64,000 nt of DNA, from assembly GCA_900544865.1 (NCBI GenBank), contig UQXA01000001.1, positions 1 through 64,000 of the forward strand, given 5' to 3'. Below, piece after piece: positions 1-6,753 of this stretch. Every line of letters starts with the position of its first letter. Position 1 is the first letter of the stretch. This stretch comes from an uncultured Collinsella sp. Lineage in GTDB: Bacteria > Actinomycetota > Coriobacteriia > Coriobacteriales > Coriobacteriaceae. The translations under genes and the position numbers were made by a program. Under the pieces are notes generated by a model. The model saw only the letters and a list, made by a program, of their open reading frames with translations. It searched no databases and had not been told where the DNA came from.

Positions 1-122
1 CCGCGGGCCCCATCGCCCCGCGCCCGGTCCACTCCGCGCTCGACCTGTCCAAGCTCGAGGCTGCCGGCTTCCACATGCCCGACTGGGAGGAAGAGCTGGG
101 GGAGTACATCAAGACGCTCTAG
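1..122 (+). CDS. rfbD: dTDP-4-dehydrorhamnose reductase (RmlD-type), C-terminal fragment
   Basis: Only the last 39 codons are in the window, reading in frame from base 3 to a TAG at 120-122. The tail has an RPVHSALDLSKLEAAGF segment followed by a PDWEEELGEYI segment. This resembles the C-terminus of RmlD-family reductases, which catalyse the last step of dTDP-L-rhamnose synthesis: an RP..S.LD.. stretch, then a W...L..Y helix. A strong terminator follows directly. The adjacent glycosyltransferase and polysaccharide exporter fit a cell-surface glycan role. With so little sequence, another extended-SDR sugar-nucleotide enzyme, or a fused RmlC-RmlD protein, cannot be excluded. Confidence 0.6.
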   Translation, partial: AGPIAPRPVHSALDLSKLEAAGFHMPDWEEELGEYIKTL

Positions 123-144
123 CCGCTATTAACTTTTCGAGAGT

Positions 145-174
145 AAAAGCCGCCGTTCTTTAACGGCGGCTTTT
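145..174. terminator. Bidirectional intrinsic terminator
   Basis: This is a perfect 13-bp stem, AAAAGCCGCCGTT (145-157) paired with AACGGCGGCTTTT (162-174), around the loop CTTT. The A-run on one side and the T-run on the other let it stop transcription both from the rmlD-like gene (+) and from the converging glycosyltransferase gene (-). Confidence 0.9.
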
Positions 175-224
175 CTTGTTGGTGGCTATCTGCGCAGTGA
201 TGCCAATAGTATTTTGCGGAAGAT

Positions 225-1196
225 CTACCTCTCGCTTGGCATGGAAGTAGGGTGGCCGGGCTGGTCGTCGTAGGCGTATTTGCTGTACACGTTGACCTCC
301 CACTGCTTTTTTTCGACCTTTGCTACAGAATCTAGGATGAAGCCGGTCGCAAGGCTCAGGCCGCACAGGAACATAAACGAGGCGGCGAGCATAGCGGTGG
401 GGAAGCGCGGGACGAGGCCGGTCTGGAAATATTCGACAACGATGGGCATGCCCAGGGCGAGGCCGAATACCGCGAACAGAAGCGCAACGAGGCTGAAGAA
501 CTTCAGCGGGCGGTAGTCCTTGAACAGCGTGCCGATCATCGCAACGACTTTAATGCCGTCGCTCACGGTGTTGAGTTTGGACTCGGAACCCTCGGGACGG
601 TCGCGGTACTCGATGGGCACATCTTTGATGCGCCAGCGGTGGTCGACGGCGTGGATCGAGAGCTCGGTTTCGATCTGAAAGCCCTCGGAAAGCACTGGGA
701 AGGTTTTAACGAACGGGCGGCTCATGGCGCGGTAGCCTGTCATGACGTCATCGAAGCTGTAGCCATAGATCCACTTGATCATGGCGCGGACCAGATTATT
801 GCCAAAGCCGTGGAAGGCACGCTTGTTCTCCTCGGCGTAGGTGCCGTTGGAAAGGCGATCGCCTACGGTCATGTCGGCCGTGCCGTTAAGGATGGGCTCG
901 CAGAGGGCCTTGGCCGCCTCGGCGGGGTAGGTGTCGTCTCCGTCGACCATCAGGTAGCAATCGGCGTCGATATCGCGAAACATCTGGCGGCACACGTTGC
1001 CCTTTCCCTGACGGGGCTCAAAGCGGACTGTGGCGCCGTGCTCGGTGGCAATGCGTGAGGTATCGTCCGACGAGTTGTTGTCATAGACATAGACCGTCGC
1101 CTGCGGAAGCTCGCGGTGAAAGTCGTCGATGACTTTGCCGATCGTGAGCGCTTCGTTGTAGCAAGGGATGATGACGGCGATGGATTCAGAATTCAC
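225..1196 (-). CDS. Family 2 glycosyltransferase with two C-terminal membrane segments
   Basis: The 323-aa protein has a GT-A fold N-terminal domain: IAVIIPCYNEALTIGKVI at the start, DNNSSDDT at about residue 40, and the nucleotide-sugar/metal motif MVDGDDTYPAE at about residue 83. Two hydrophobic helices near residues 233-257 and 269-292 anchor it to the membrane. This resembles the DPM1/GtrB class, which moves a sugar from a nucleotide donor to polyprenyl phosphate; the substrate is not predictable. The start is a GTG with AAGGAG about 7 bases upstream. A TATACT -10 element lies in the intergenic region shared with the divergent exporter genes. Membership of a surface-glycan locus is inferred from its neighbours. 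Confidence 0.85.
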   Translation of the reverse strand: MNSESIAVIIPCYNEALTIGKVIDDFHRELPQATVYVYDNNSSDDTSRIATEHGATVRFEPRQGKGNVCRQMFRDIDADCYLMVDGDDTYPAEAAKALCEPILNGTADMTVGDRLSNGTYAEENKRAFHGFGNNLVRAMIKWIYGYSFDDVMTGYRAMSRPFVKTFPVLSEGFQIETELSIHAVDHRWRIKDVPIEYRDRPEGSESKLNTVSDGIKVVAMIGTLFKDYRPLKFFSLVALLFAVFGLALGMPIVVEYFQTGLVPRFPTAMLAASFMFLCGLSLATGFILDSVAKVEKKQWEVNVYSKYAYDDQPGHPTSMPSER

Positions 1197-1226
1197 TTAA
1201 TGCTCCTTATACATTCAATCCTAGAA

Positions 1227-1255
1227 AGTATAGCCGTTTGGGCCTGGCATCCTAA
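1227..1255 (-). promoter_or_regulatory. Candidate promoter for the glycosyltransferase
   Basis: On the minus strand, TTAGGA (1255-1250) is separated by 17 bases from TATACT (1232-1227). It lies about 30 bases upstream of the GTG start. The -10 is near consensus and the -35 is weak. Confidence 0.45.
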
Positions 1256-1311
1256 GATGTGGGTTAGTTCTCCAGTTTTGTTGCGCGAATCGTTTGCATG
1301 GCCGTCGGGTC

Positions 1312-1317
1312 TATACT
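1312..1317 (+). promoter_or_regulatory. Candidate -10 element for the ABC exporter operon
   Basis: TATACT lies 40 bases upstream of the exporter start codon. No convincing -35 is visible at 16-18 bases; TTGCAT at 1294-1299 is too close. Only the -10 is therefore proposed. Confidence 0.35.
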
Positions 1318-1356
1318 GTTCGTTTGTCAACGATTACGAGTAAAGGAGTTGCATCC

Positions 1357-2202
1357 GTGTCGGATCAGACAAAGCAACAAGAAACTCGCAGTCTGCCTGC
1401 GACGTTTGCTAAGAACGAATTTGAGAAGGACGCGTTTATCCTTCGTCAGCTGGTTACCAAGGATTTTAAGATCAAGTATCGCCGTAGCGTTCTGGGCGTC
1501 GCATGGTCGGTGCTCAACCCGCTGCTGATGATGATCGTCATGGCCATCGTGTTCTCGACGATTTTTGGCCAGGGCCGCAATGGCTCAATGACGCCCGAGA
1601 TGTACCCGCTGTACTTGATCGTGGGTAACATCACCTTTGCCGTCATGTCTGAGTCTACTAACCAGGCCCTGACGTCGATCGTGGGCGCTGCCCCTCTGCT
1701 CAAGAAGGTTAAGGTGCACCGCTGGGTTTTCCCGGTGCAGAAGGTGCTCTTCTCGCTGGTCAACTTTGCCTTCTCGCTGGTCGCCGTCGCCATCGTCATG
1801 CTGTGGTTCCGCGTTATGCCTTCTTGGCACCTGATTCTGTTGCCGGTTTGCCTGCTGCTGCTTATGTGCTTCTGCATGGGCCTGGGCATGATGCTCTCTG
1901 CCCTTACGGTCTTCTTCCGCGACGTTATGCATCTGTGGAGCGTCGTCATTACGGCGTGGACTTACATTACGCCCATCTTCTGGACGACTGACTATATTGC
2001 GCAAATGCCGCATCTCGTGCGTATCTTGATGTATGCGAACCCCATGTTCAACTACCTGCAGTTTATGCGCGATATCTTCCTGTTCCAGACTACGCCCTCG
2101 CTTATGACGTTTGGTATGTGCGTCGCTTGGGCGGTTCTTGCGCTTATTATTGGCTATACCGTGTTCCATAAGTCCGAGCGCAAATTTATCCTCTACATCT
2201 AA
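1357..2202 (+). CDS. Polysaccharide ABC transporter, permease subunit (Wzm/TagG-like)
   Basis: This is a 281-aa ABC-2 type permease with six predicted membrane helices. The cytoplasmic N-terminal motif LVTKDFKIKYRRSVLGVAWSV is typical of exporters of O-antigen, teichoic acid and related glycans. The chosen start is GTG 1357, which has AAAGGAG 8 bases upstream; an upstream in-frame ATG at 1294 lacks a ribosome site and would add a non-conserved stretch. The ATPase follows after 11 bases, so the pair should form one transporter that flips a polyprenyl-linked glycan across the membrane. The substrate is unknown, but the rhamnose gene and glycosyltransferase nearby suggest a rhamnose-containing polymer. 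Confidence 0.9.
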   Translation: MSDQTKQQETRSLPATFAKNEFEKDAFILRQLVTKDFKIKYRRSVLGVAWSVLNPLLMMIVMAIVFSTIFGQGRNGSMTPEMYPLYLIVGNITFAVMSESTNQALTSIVGAAPLLKKVKVHRWVFPVQKVLFSLVNFAFSLVAVAIVMLWFRVMPSWHLILLPVCLLLLMCFCMGLGMMLSALTVFFRDVMHLWSVVITAWTYITPIFWTTDYIAQMPHLVRILMYANPMFNYLQFMRDIFLFQTTPSLMTFGMCVAWAVLALIIGYTVFHKSERKFILYI

Positions 2203-2213
2203 GGAGTGCTGTG

Positions 2214-2981
2214 ATGACTGAATCTGTTGTTGATTACAGCGAGCAGCCTCTGGCTGTCGAGGTCGACGACGTCACCATGATCTTTAACATGGCGTCCGAG
2301 TCGCTGACCAACCTCAAGGAGTACTTCATTAAGCTTGCCAAGCACGAGCTGTTCTTTGAGGAGTTTAGGGCGCTTAAGCACATCTCGTTTGATATTCATC
2401 GCGGCGAGGTTGTGGGTCTGGTCGGCACCAATGGCTCCGGCAAGTCTACGATGCTCAAGATTATCGCTGGCGTTCTTGAGCCTAGCGAGGGCAGCGTTAA
2501 GGTGCACGGTAACATCGCGCCGCTGATTGAGCTTGGCGCCGGCTTTGACCCCGAGCTGACCGCCCGCGAGAACATCTATCTGAACGGCGCCCTGCTCGGC
2601 TATACCAAGGAGTTCATCGACGCCAACTTTGACGGCATTATCGAATTCGCTGAGCTGCAGAACTTTGTCGACATGCCGCTTAAGAACTTCTCCTCGGGCA
2701 TGGTGGCGCGTATTGCCTTTGCAATCGCGACGATCACCGAGCCCGATATTCTGATCGTTGACGAGACGCTGTCCGTCGGCGATGTGTTCTTCCAGCAAAA
2801 GTGCGAGGCGCGTATTCAGCACTTTATCCAGAGCGGCGACGTGACGGTTCTGTTCGTTTCGCACTCCATGGAGCAGGTTGAGCGCATCTGCCAGCGCGCC
2901 GTTTGGATTGAGAAGGGCGACCTTCGCATGGACGGCCCGGTTGATGAGGTCTGCAAGGCGTACCGCGAGCAGTTCAACTAG
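2214..2981 (+). CDS. Polysaccharide ABC transporter, ATP-binding subunit (Wzt/TagH-like)
   Basis: The 255-aa ATPase has Walker A GTNGSGKST at about residue 76, the signature FSSGM, Walker B ILIVDE and an H-loop in FVSHSM. The N-terminal stretch before Walker A (MIFNMASESLTNLKEYF) is the hallmark of the Wzt/TagH group, which has an amphipathic region before the P-loop domain. It lacks the C-terminal carbohydrate-binding domain of the longer Wzt proteins. Start ATG 2214 has AAGGAG 7 bases upstream; a GTG at 2211 is possible but too close to that site. It powers the upstream permease. Confidence 0.92.
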   Translation: MTESVVDYSEQPLAVEVDDVTMIFNMASESLTNLKEYFIKLAKHELFFEEFRALKHISFDIHRGEVVGLVGTNGSGKSTMLKIIAGVLEPSEGSVKVHGNIAPLIELGAGFDPELTARENIYLNGALLGYTKEFIDANFDGIIEFAELQNFVDMPLKNFSSGMVARIAFAIATITEPDILIVDETLSVGDVFFQQKCEARIQHFIQSGDVTVLFVSHSMEQVERICQRAVWIEKGDLRMDGPVDEVCKAYREQFN

Positions 2982-2983
2982 GT

Positions 2984-2989
2984 TATAAT
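2984..2989 (+). promoter_or_regulatory. -10 element of tRNA-Arg(TCT)
   Basis: A perfect TATAAT begins three bases after the ATPase stop codon and 47 bases upstream of the tRNA. No good -35 is visible. Confidence 0.45.
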
Positions 2990-3035
2990 TACTAGCGCCT
3001 GGCACGCGTGCGCGTGCTTGGGCGTGCGGTTATTT

Positions 3036-3112
3036 GCTCCATTAGCTCAGTTGGATAGAGCAGGGGACTTCTAATCCCAAGGTCGACGGTTCGAATCCGC
3101 CATGGAGCACCA
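3036..3112 (+). tRNA. tRNA-Arg (anticodon TCT)
   Basis: The acceptor stem is GCTCCAT with ATGGAGC. D-stem GCTC/GAGC, anticodon loop CTTCTAA (anticodon TCT, reading AGA) and T-arm GGTTCGAATCC are all present, and CCA is encoded at 3110-3112. The outermost anticodon-stem pair is G-A, a mismatch; the remaining stems are intact. Confidence 0.95.
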
Positions 3113-3122
3113 TCGTTTATTA

Positions 3123-3153
3123 AGCCCGGACCGCTTGGTGGTCTGGGCTTTTT
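3123..3153 (+). terminator. Intrinsic terminator after tRNA-Arg(TCT)
   Basis: AGCCCGGACC pairs with GGTCTGGGCT around a 7-base loop and is followed by TTTTT. Confidence 0.88.
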
Positions 3154-3381
3154 CACATGCCGGTGTTCTTTGTTCTTGCCGGGTATACGTTTAGGCCGAA
3201 GCCGTGGCGTGAGCTGCTATTGTGCTGCTGATGTGGATTGGTTATACGGCGCGCCAAAGGGGGCTGGAGCCGAGCGTGAGCAAGCCTCTGCTTATGACGC
3301 TGCCAGCATCGTGGTTCTTCGCGTCAATCGTACGCTGTGCCTGCGATATTGGATTGGCGTACGTGATCAAGAAGGCGTAAC
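3154..3381. other. Gene-free intergenic stretch
   Basis: The gap from the tRNA to the next gene end (3113-3419) holds two terminators. Between them I see no convincing gene. A 108-codon reading frame crosses it from 3170 but has no family resemblance, no ribosome site and runs into the end of the opposing gene. Confidence 0.5.
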
Positions 3382-3415
3382 AAAAGCGGGGAGGACCAAC
3401 TTGGCCCTCCCCGCT
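3382..3415 (-). terminator. Intrinsic terminator of the ATPase/DUF4869 cassette
   Basis: Read on the minus strand, AGCGGGGAGG pairs with CCTCCCCGCT around a 10-base loop and is followed by TTTTG. It starts 4 bases after the cassette's last stop codon. Confidence 0.85.
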
Positions 3416-3419
3416 GTAT

Positions 3420-4421
3420 CTAGTCTGCCTTCAGGCACTCGGGCAAGACGTTTGCAACTGCATTCATCGCCTGCGGCCTCAGGTACTGCTCATTGAGCTT
3501 TGCCTTTCTGTAGGCGTAGCGAGTGTCTGCCGAGTATTTGATCAACACATCGGTGAAGAACCGCTCCCAGCTCAGGTAGTCGCGGCTTTCGATATAGCCT
3601 GAGGGATCCTCGAGGATTTTTAAGATATCGTTACTGGGAATGAGGCCAGATTGCAGGAGTGTCCACTCGAATGATTCGGGGAGGAACAAGCGTACGTTCT
3701 TGTAAACGCGCTGCCCGAGCACCTTTTCGATGTAGGGACCAAATGCTGCTCCGTCTCCAATAGCAAGGATGTTTTGCTCGGGACATTCGTGAATCGTACG
3801 TTTTAGATTCGCAACGCCGGTGGCGGTATAGCAGGGGATCCCGAGTCGGTTGCAAAGAGCGTCGTAGAATTGATAGCCAGATTTGCTATCCTCGACAACT
3901 ACGGCGTCGGGTACCTCGAATCCAACATTTAGATCCTGATACAGCATACTTGCCGTGTGGTCATATAGCGGCTTGGTCACCGAGTAGAAGCGCCTGTCGC
4001 TCTTGCGGCCATTGATTGTTTTACTTGTCGTGTTGACTAGCTTCAGGATCTCATCAACGCTGTAGGGGAGCTCGTTGGCATCGCGACGAGATATCAGAAC
4101 AAAATAGTTGGACGAGCCGTTGACGGCTTTGGCGAAGTCCTTTGAGTAGATAAACTCGTTACCCTCATCTAGAAAGACGATTGAATCTTCGATGATCGAT
4201 AGCTCGCGCTCCCAGCGTCTGCCGGAAAGCGTTTCGCAAGGCACGTCGCAACTGAGTGCAACGCCGCTTTCCGGTCCTCGGTCGTTGTAGTCGCGAATCA
4301 TCGAGATGAGCGTCGTTTTACCCGTGCCGCTGTTGCCGCGTATAAAGGAAATATTGCGCTTAAACGTGAGTGTGTATTTGACCTTTGCACGCTCTACGAC
4401 AACGGTATGCGTTCCCTTCAT
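3420..4421 (-). CDS. P-loop ATP-binding protein of a two-gene DUF4869 cassette
   Basis: The 333-aa protein has a Walker A FIRGNSGTGKTTL near residue 28 and a Walker B-like IVFLDEGNEF near residue 82. A second half (from about residue 170) contains VVVEDSKSGYQFYDAL and ILAIGDGAAFGPYI; that acidic E...DG pattern is faintly Toprim-like, as in OLD-type nucleases, which is only my reading. It starts at an ATG whose A is the last base of the upstream TAA (TAATG), so translation is coupled to the DUF4869-like gene. GC is visibly lower than in the flanking genes (about 50 percent), which suggests acquisition. The function is unknown; a defence or nucleotide-handling role is conceivable but unproven. 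Confidence 0.7.
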   Translation of the reverse strand: MKGTHTVVVERAKVKYTLTFKRNISFIRGNSGTGKTTLISMIRDYNDRGPESGVALSCDVPCETLSGRRWERELSIIEDSIVFLDEGNEFIYSKDFAKAVNGSSNYFVLISRRDANELPYSVDEILKLVNTTSKTINGRKSDRRFYSVTKPLYDHTASMLYQDLNVGFEVPDAVVVEDSKSGYQFYDALCNRLGIPCYTATGVANLKRTIHECPEQNILAIGDGAAFGPYIEKVLGQRVYKNVRLFLPESFEWTLLQSGLIPSNDILKILEDPSGYIESRDYLSWERFFTDVLIKYSADTRYAYRKAKLNEQYLRPQAMNAVANVLPECLKAD

Positions 4422-4870
4422 TACTCATCAACATCCAAAAAGTCATTCGTGGCGCCGACAAACTCCTGCATGTTTCTGACGATGCGGCCATCGTTTTCAA
4501 TGCGGATTTCAAAGCTCTTCCAGGGGAATTTCATGATGTGGAATAAGGTCACCATCACATCCTGCTCTTTGCCGATCTTGAGTAGCCAGCGGGCACAGTT
4601 GTCTCCGCAGGTGGATGCGTTGAACACCATATTTGGGAGATTGCGCACCAGCAGCAGCGTCTTAACGCCGCCGGACAGTTCGAGTGGGGTGATCGAGCCC
4701 AGCTGTTTGCTTACGATGTTGTGGGGACCGATGAGCTCTGATCCGTCCACGCTTTTAATAATCTGTGCGGCCATAGGGTCTTCGAACCATGAGTCCAAGT
4801 ATGAGTTCCTAAAATAGGTTTCGGTATCGTAGATGGAACCGGGGTAATCCCCCAGATGGATGCTTAACAT
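4421..4870 (-). CDS. DUF4869-like protein, partner of the P-loop ATPase
   Basis: The 149-aa protein begins MLSIHLGDYPGSIYDTETYF and carries ELSGGVKTLLLV and a Cys pair in NASTCGDNC. These features match what I recall of DUF4869 proteins, found mainly in gut Firmicutes next to an ATPase. The start used is ATG 4870, with GGAGA 5 bases upstream; a longer in-frame reading from 4960 would run through the aro terminator and is unlikely. A TATAAT -10 lies at 4907-4902 (minus). No catalytic motif is evident. It overlaps the ATPase gene by one base, so the two products are probably made in matched amounts and may interact. Confidence 0.65.
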   Translation of the reverse strand: MLSIHLGDYPGSIYDTETYFRNSYLDSWFEDPMAAQIIKSVDGSELIGPHNIVSKQLGSITPLELSGGVKTLLLVRNLPNMVFNASTCGDNCARWLLKIGKEQDVMVTLFHIMKFPWKSFEIRIENDGRIVRNMQEFVGATNDFLDVDE

Positions 4871-4901
4871 GCGCGTCTCCAGACGTTGTGTGACTGCAAT
4901 G

Positions 4902-4907
4902 ATTATA
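4902..4907 (-). promoter_or_regulatory. -10 element upstream of the DUF4869 cassette
   Basis: TATAAT reads on the minus strand 31 bases upstream of the cassette start. No matching -35 is seen because the region overlaps the aro operon terminator. Confidence 0.35.
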
Positions 4908-4915
4908 TGCCAGTA

Positions 4916-4955
4916 ATAAAGTGCCGCCAGTAGCGAGGTTGCTGCTGGCGGCACT
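4916..4955 (-). terminator. Intrinsic terminator of the aromatic amino acid operon
   Basis: On the minus strand a 15-bp stem (AGTGCCGCCAGCAGC with GCTACTGGCGGCACT, one G-T pair) around a 6-base loop is followed by TTTATTA. It lies about 45 bases after the aroQ stop. Confidence 0.8.
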
Positions 4956-5000
4956 GGCATTATTAGCGTGTGAATCGCGTTGATGGATTTGCTCGCGAGG

Positions 5001-5438
5001 CTACTTTTCGAGACGTTCCCTCAGCAGCTCCATCGCGTGTGCGTAGCCCTGCAGGCCCTCGCCGGTGATGGTGGTGAAGCAGGCCAGGTGCGCATAGCTC
5101 ACCTGGCGGAAGTCCTCGCGTGTTTCGACGGCGCTGATGTGGACCTCCACAGCCGGGATGGCGACGGCCTTGAGGGCGTCCAGGATGGCCACGCTCGTGT
5201 GCGTGTAGGCAGCCGGGTTGATGACGATGCCGTCGACCTTGCCGTAGGCCTCCTGGATCTTGTCGACGATGCTGCCCTCGTGGTTAGACTGGAAGACCTC
5301 GACTTCGTCGAAGCCCTGTTCGGCGCCCGCTTCCTGGCAGATCTGCACTAAGCGGTCGTAGTTGTCGCTGCCATAGATGCCCGGCTCGCGAATGCCGAGC
5401 ATGTTGAGGTTGGGGCCGTTGATGACGAGTGCTTTCAT
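5001..5438 (-). CDS. aroQ: 3-dehydroquinate dehydratase, type II
   Basis: The 145-aa cytosolic enzyme has the normal length for type II dehydroquinases. It carries the family signature ALVINGPNLNMLGIREPGIYG at the N-terminus with the catalytic Tyr, followed by VFQSNHEGSIVDKI, GIVINPAAYTHTSVAI and EVHISAVETREDF. It dehydrates 3-dehydroquinate to 3-dehydroshikimate (step 3 of the shikimate pathway). It is the last gene of the operon, 64 bases after aroE/K, and is separated from it by a palindrome at 5460-5500 that could reduce read-through. Confidence 0.97.
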   Translation of the reverse strand: MKALVINGPNLNMLGIREPGIYGSDNYDRLVQICQEAGAEQGFDEVEVFQSNHEGSIVDKIQEAYGKVDGIVINPAAYTHTSVAILDALKAVAIPAVEVHISAVETREDFRQVSYAHLACFTTITGEGLQGYAHAMELLRERLEK

Positions 5439-5459
5439 GGTTGCTTCCTTTGCGGTTGG

Positions 5460-5500
5460 AAAACCGCCACAAAGGTGCCTGTCCCCTTTGTGGTGGTTTT
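5460..5500. terminator. Terminator-like palindrome between aroE/K and aroQ
   Basis: AAAACCGCCACAAAGG (5460-5475) pairs with CCTTTGTGGTGGTTTT (5485-5500), with one G-T pair, around TGCCTGTCC. Each strand ends in a short T-run. In the middle of an operon it may act as a partial terminator, processing site or dispersed repeat. Confidence 0.6.
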
Positions 5501-5502
5501 GG

Positions 5503-6753
5503 TTAGAGAGCGGGTGGGAGGGTGTCGAGGAGGGCCTGGGCGGTGTTGGCGGCGCAGTCGCGTGAGTCGATGATGTAGTCGGCCCAGGCGCGGTAGCGCG
5601 GCATACGCTGCTCGGCCAGCTTGTCGATGCCGTCGCGCGCGGTGATGGGGCGGCCCTTGTGGGCGAGCTCGTCGAGCTTGCGGTTGATCATCACGATCTG
5701 GCTGTTCTGGTGCAGCAGCGGATAGTTCTCGTCGCGTGTGACCACGCCGCCACCGGTGGAGAGCACCAGGCCGCTGCGCTTGGAGATGTCGGCCAGCGCC
5801 GCCGTCTCCTGCTCGCGGAAGGTCGCCTCGCCGCGCTCGACGATATAGTCGGCGCAGGGCATGCCTAGACGCTCCTCAAGCGCGCGATCCAGGTCGATGT
5901 GCTCGCGACCCGTGAGCAGGGCAATCTGCTCACCCACGCGGGTCTTGCCCGAGCCCGGCATGCCAATCAGGGCGATGTTCTGTTCTCGGCGTGACAAGCG
6001 CTCCGTTACGTCCAAGATGCGCTTGCGCGGGGTGACCTGGCCGGTATAGCGCTCAACGGCCTGTGCCGCTTGGGCCACGAGCATCAGCAGGCCACCGATG
6101 CAGGGGATGCCGCGGCGCTCGGCCTCGAGCATGAGTCCCGTGCGGGCGGGGTTGTAGACAATGTCGATAACGCCTTCGAGCGCATCGAGCCCTTCGAGCG
6201 TGCAAGGCGCGTCGGGGCAGTGGGGGAACATGCCGGCGGGCGTGCAGTTGACGAGCAGCGCGGCATCGGATTGCTGCGCGATGTTGTCGTAGTTGACCTC
6301 GCTCGTGCGACCCACGGGCACGACTGTGGCGCCCAGATCGCCGAGCACCATACTGGCCGTAGTGCCCGCGCCGCCGGTGGCTCCGAGCACGAGAGCCTTC
6401 TTGCCGGCAACATCAATCCCCAGCTCCTCGACCAGGCACTGGAAACCGAAGTAGTCGGTGTTGTCGCCGCGCAGGCGGCCGTCGGGCAGGCGTGTGATGG
6501 TGTTGACGTTGCCCATGCGCTCGGCCAGCGGGCTCAGCTCGTCCAGGTATTCCATGACGGCGCGCTTGTAGGGGATGGTCACGTTGGTGCCCTCCCACTC
6601 GTCGCCCGTCATAAAGGCCTGGAGGTCCTCGGGCTCGCGCTCAAAACGCACGTACTCGAGCCCCGCGAGCTCCTTGTAGATGGTCGGGGTGTAGCTGTGG
6701 CCCAGCACGCGGCCCAGCACTCCGTAGGGGCGGGTTGCGGCGGTATCGGTCAT
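5503..6753 (-). CDS. aroE-aroK: Fused shikimate dehydrogenase / shikimate kinase
   Basis: This 416-aa fusion catalyses two consecutive steps. Residues 1 to about 250 are AroE: LGHSYTPTIY for shikimate binding, NVTIPYK with the catalytic Lys at about 63, GDNTDYFGF with Asp at about 100, NADP loop LGATGGAGTT and NCTPAGMFP. Residues from about 258 on are shikimate kinase: Walker A GMPGSGKTRVG, LSTGGGVV, and RPIT in the lid region. It reduces 3-dehydroshikimate to shikimate and then phosphorylates it. The start codon directly abuts the pheA stop (no spacer). AroE and AroK are more usually separate proteins. Confidence 0.95.
   Translation of the reverse strand: MTDTAATRPYGVLGRVLGHSYTPTIYKELAGLEYVRFEREPEDLQAFMTGDEWEGTNVTIPYKRAVMEYLDELSPLAERMGNVNTITRLPDGRLRGDNTDYFGFQCLVEELGIDVAGKKALVLGATGGAGTTASMVLGDLGATVVPVGRTSEVNYDNIAQQSDAALLVNCTPAGMFPHCPDAPCTLEGLDALEGVIDIVYNPARTGLMLEAERRGIPCIGGLLMLVAQAAQAVERYTGQVTPRKRILDVTERLSRREQNIALIGMPGSGKTRVGEQIALLTGREHIDLDRALEERLGMPCADYIVERGEATFREQETAALADISKRSGLVLSTGGGVVTRDENYPLLHQNSQIVMINRKLDELAHKGRPITARDGIDKLAEQRMPRYRAWADYIIDSRDCAANTAQALLDTLPPAL

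Noticed and set aside
3170..3496. 108-codon plus-strand frame after tRNA-Arg(TCT)
   Set aside because: It has no ribosome site or homology features and crosses a terminator and the end of the opposing gene.
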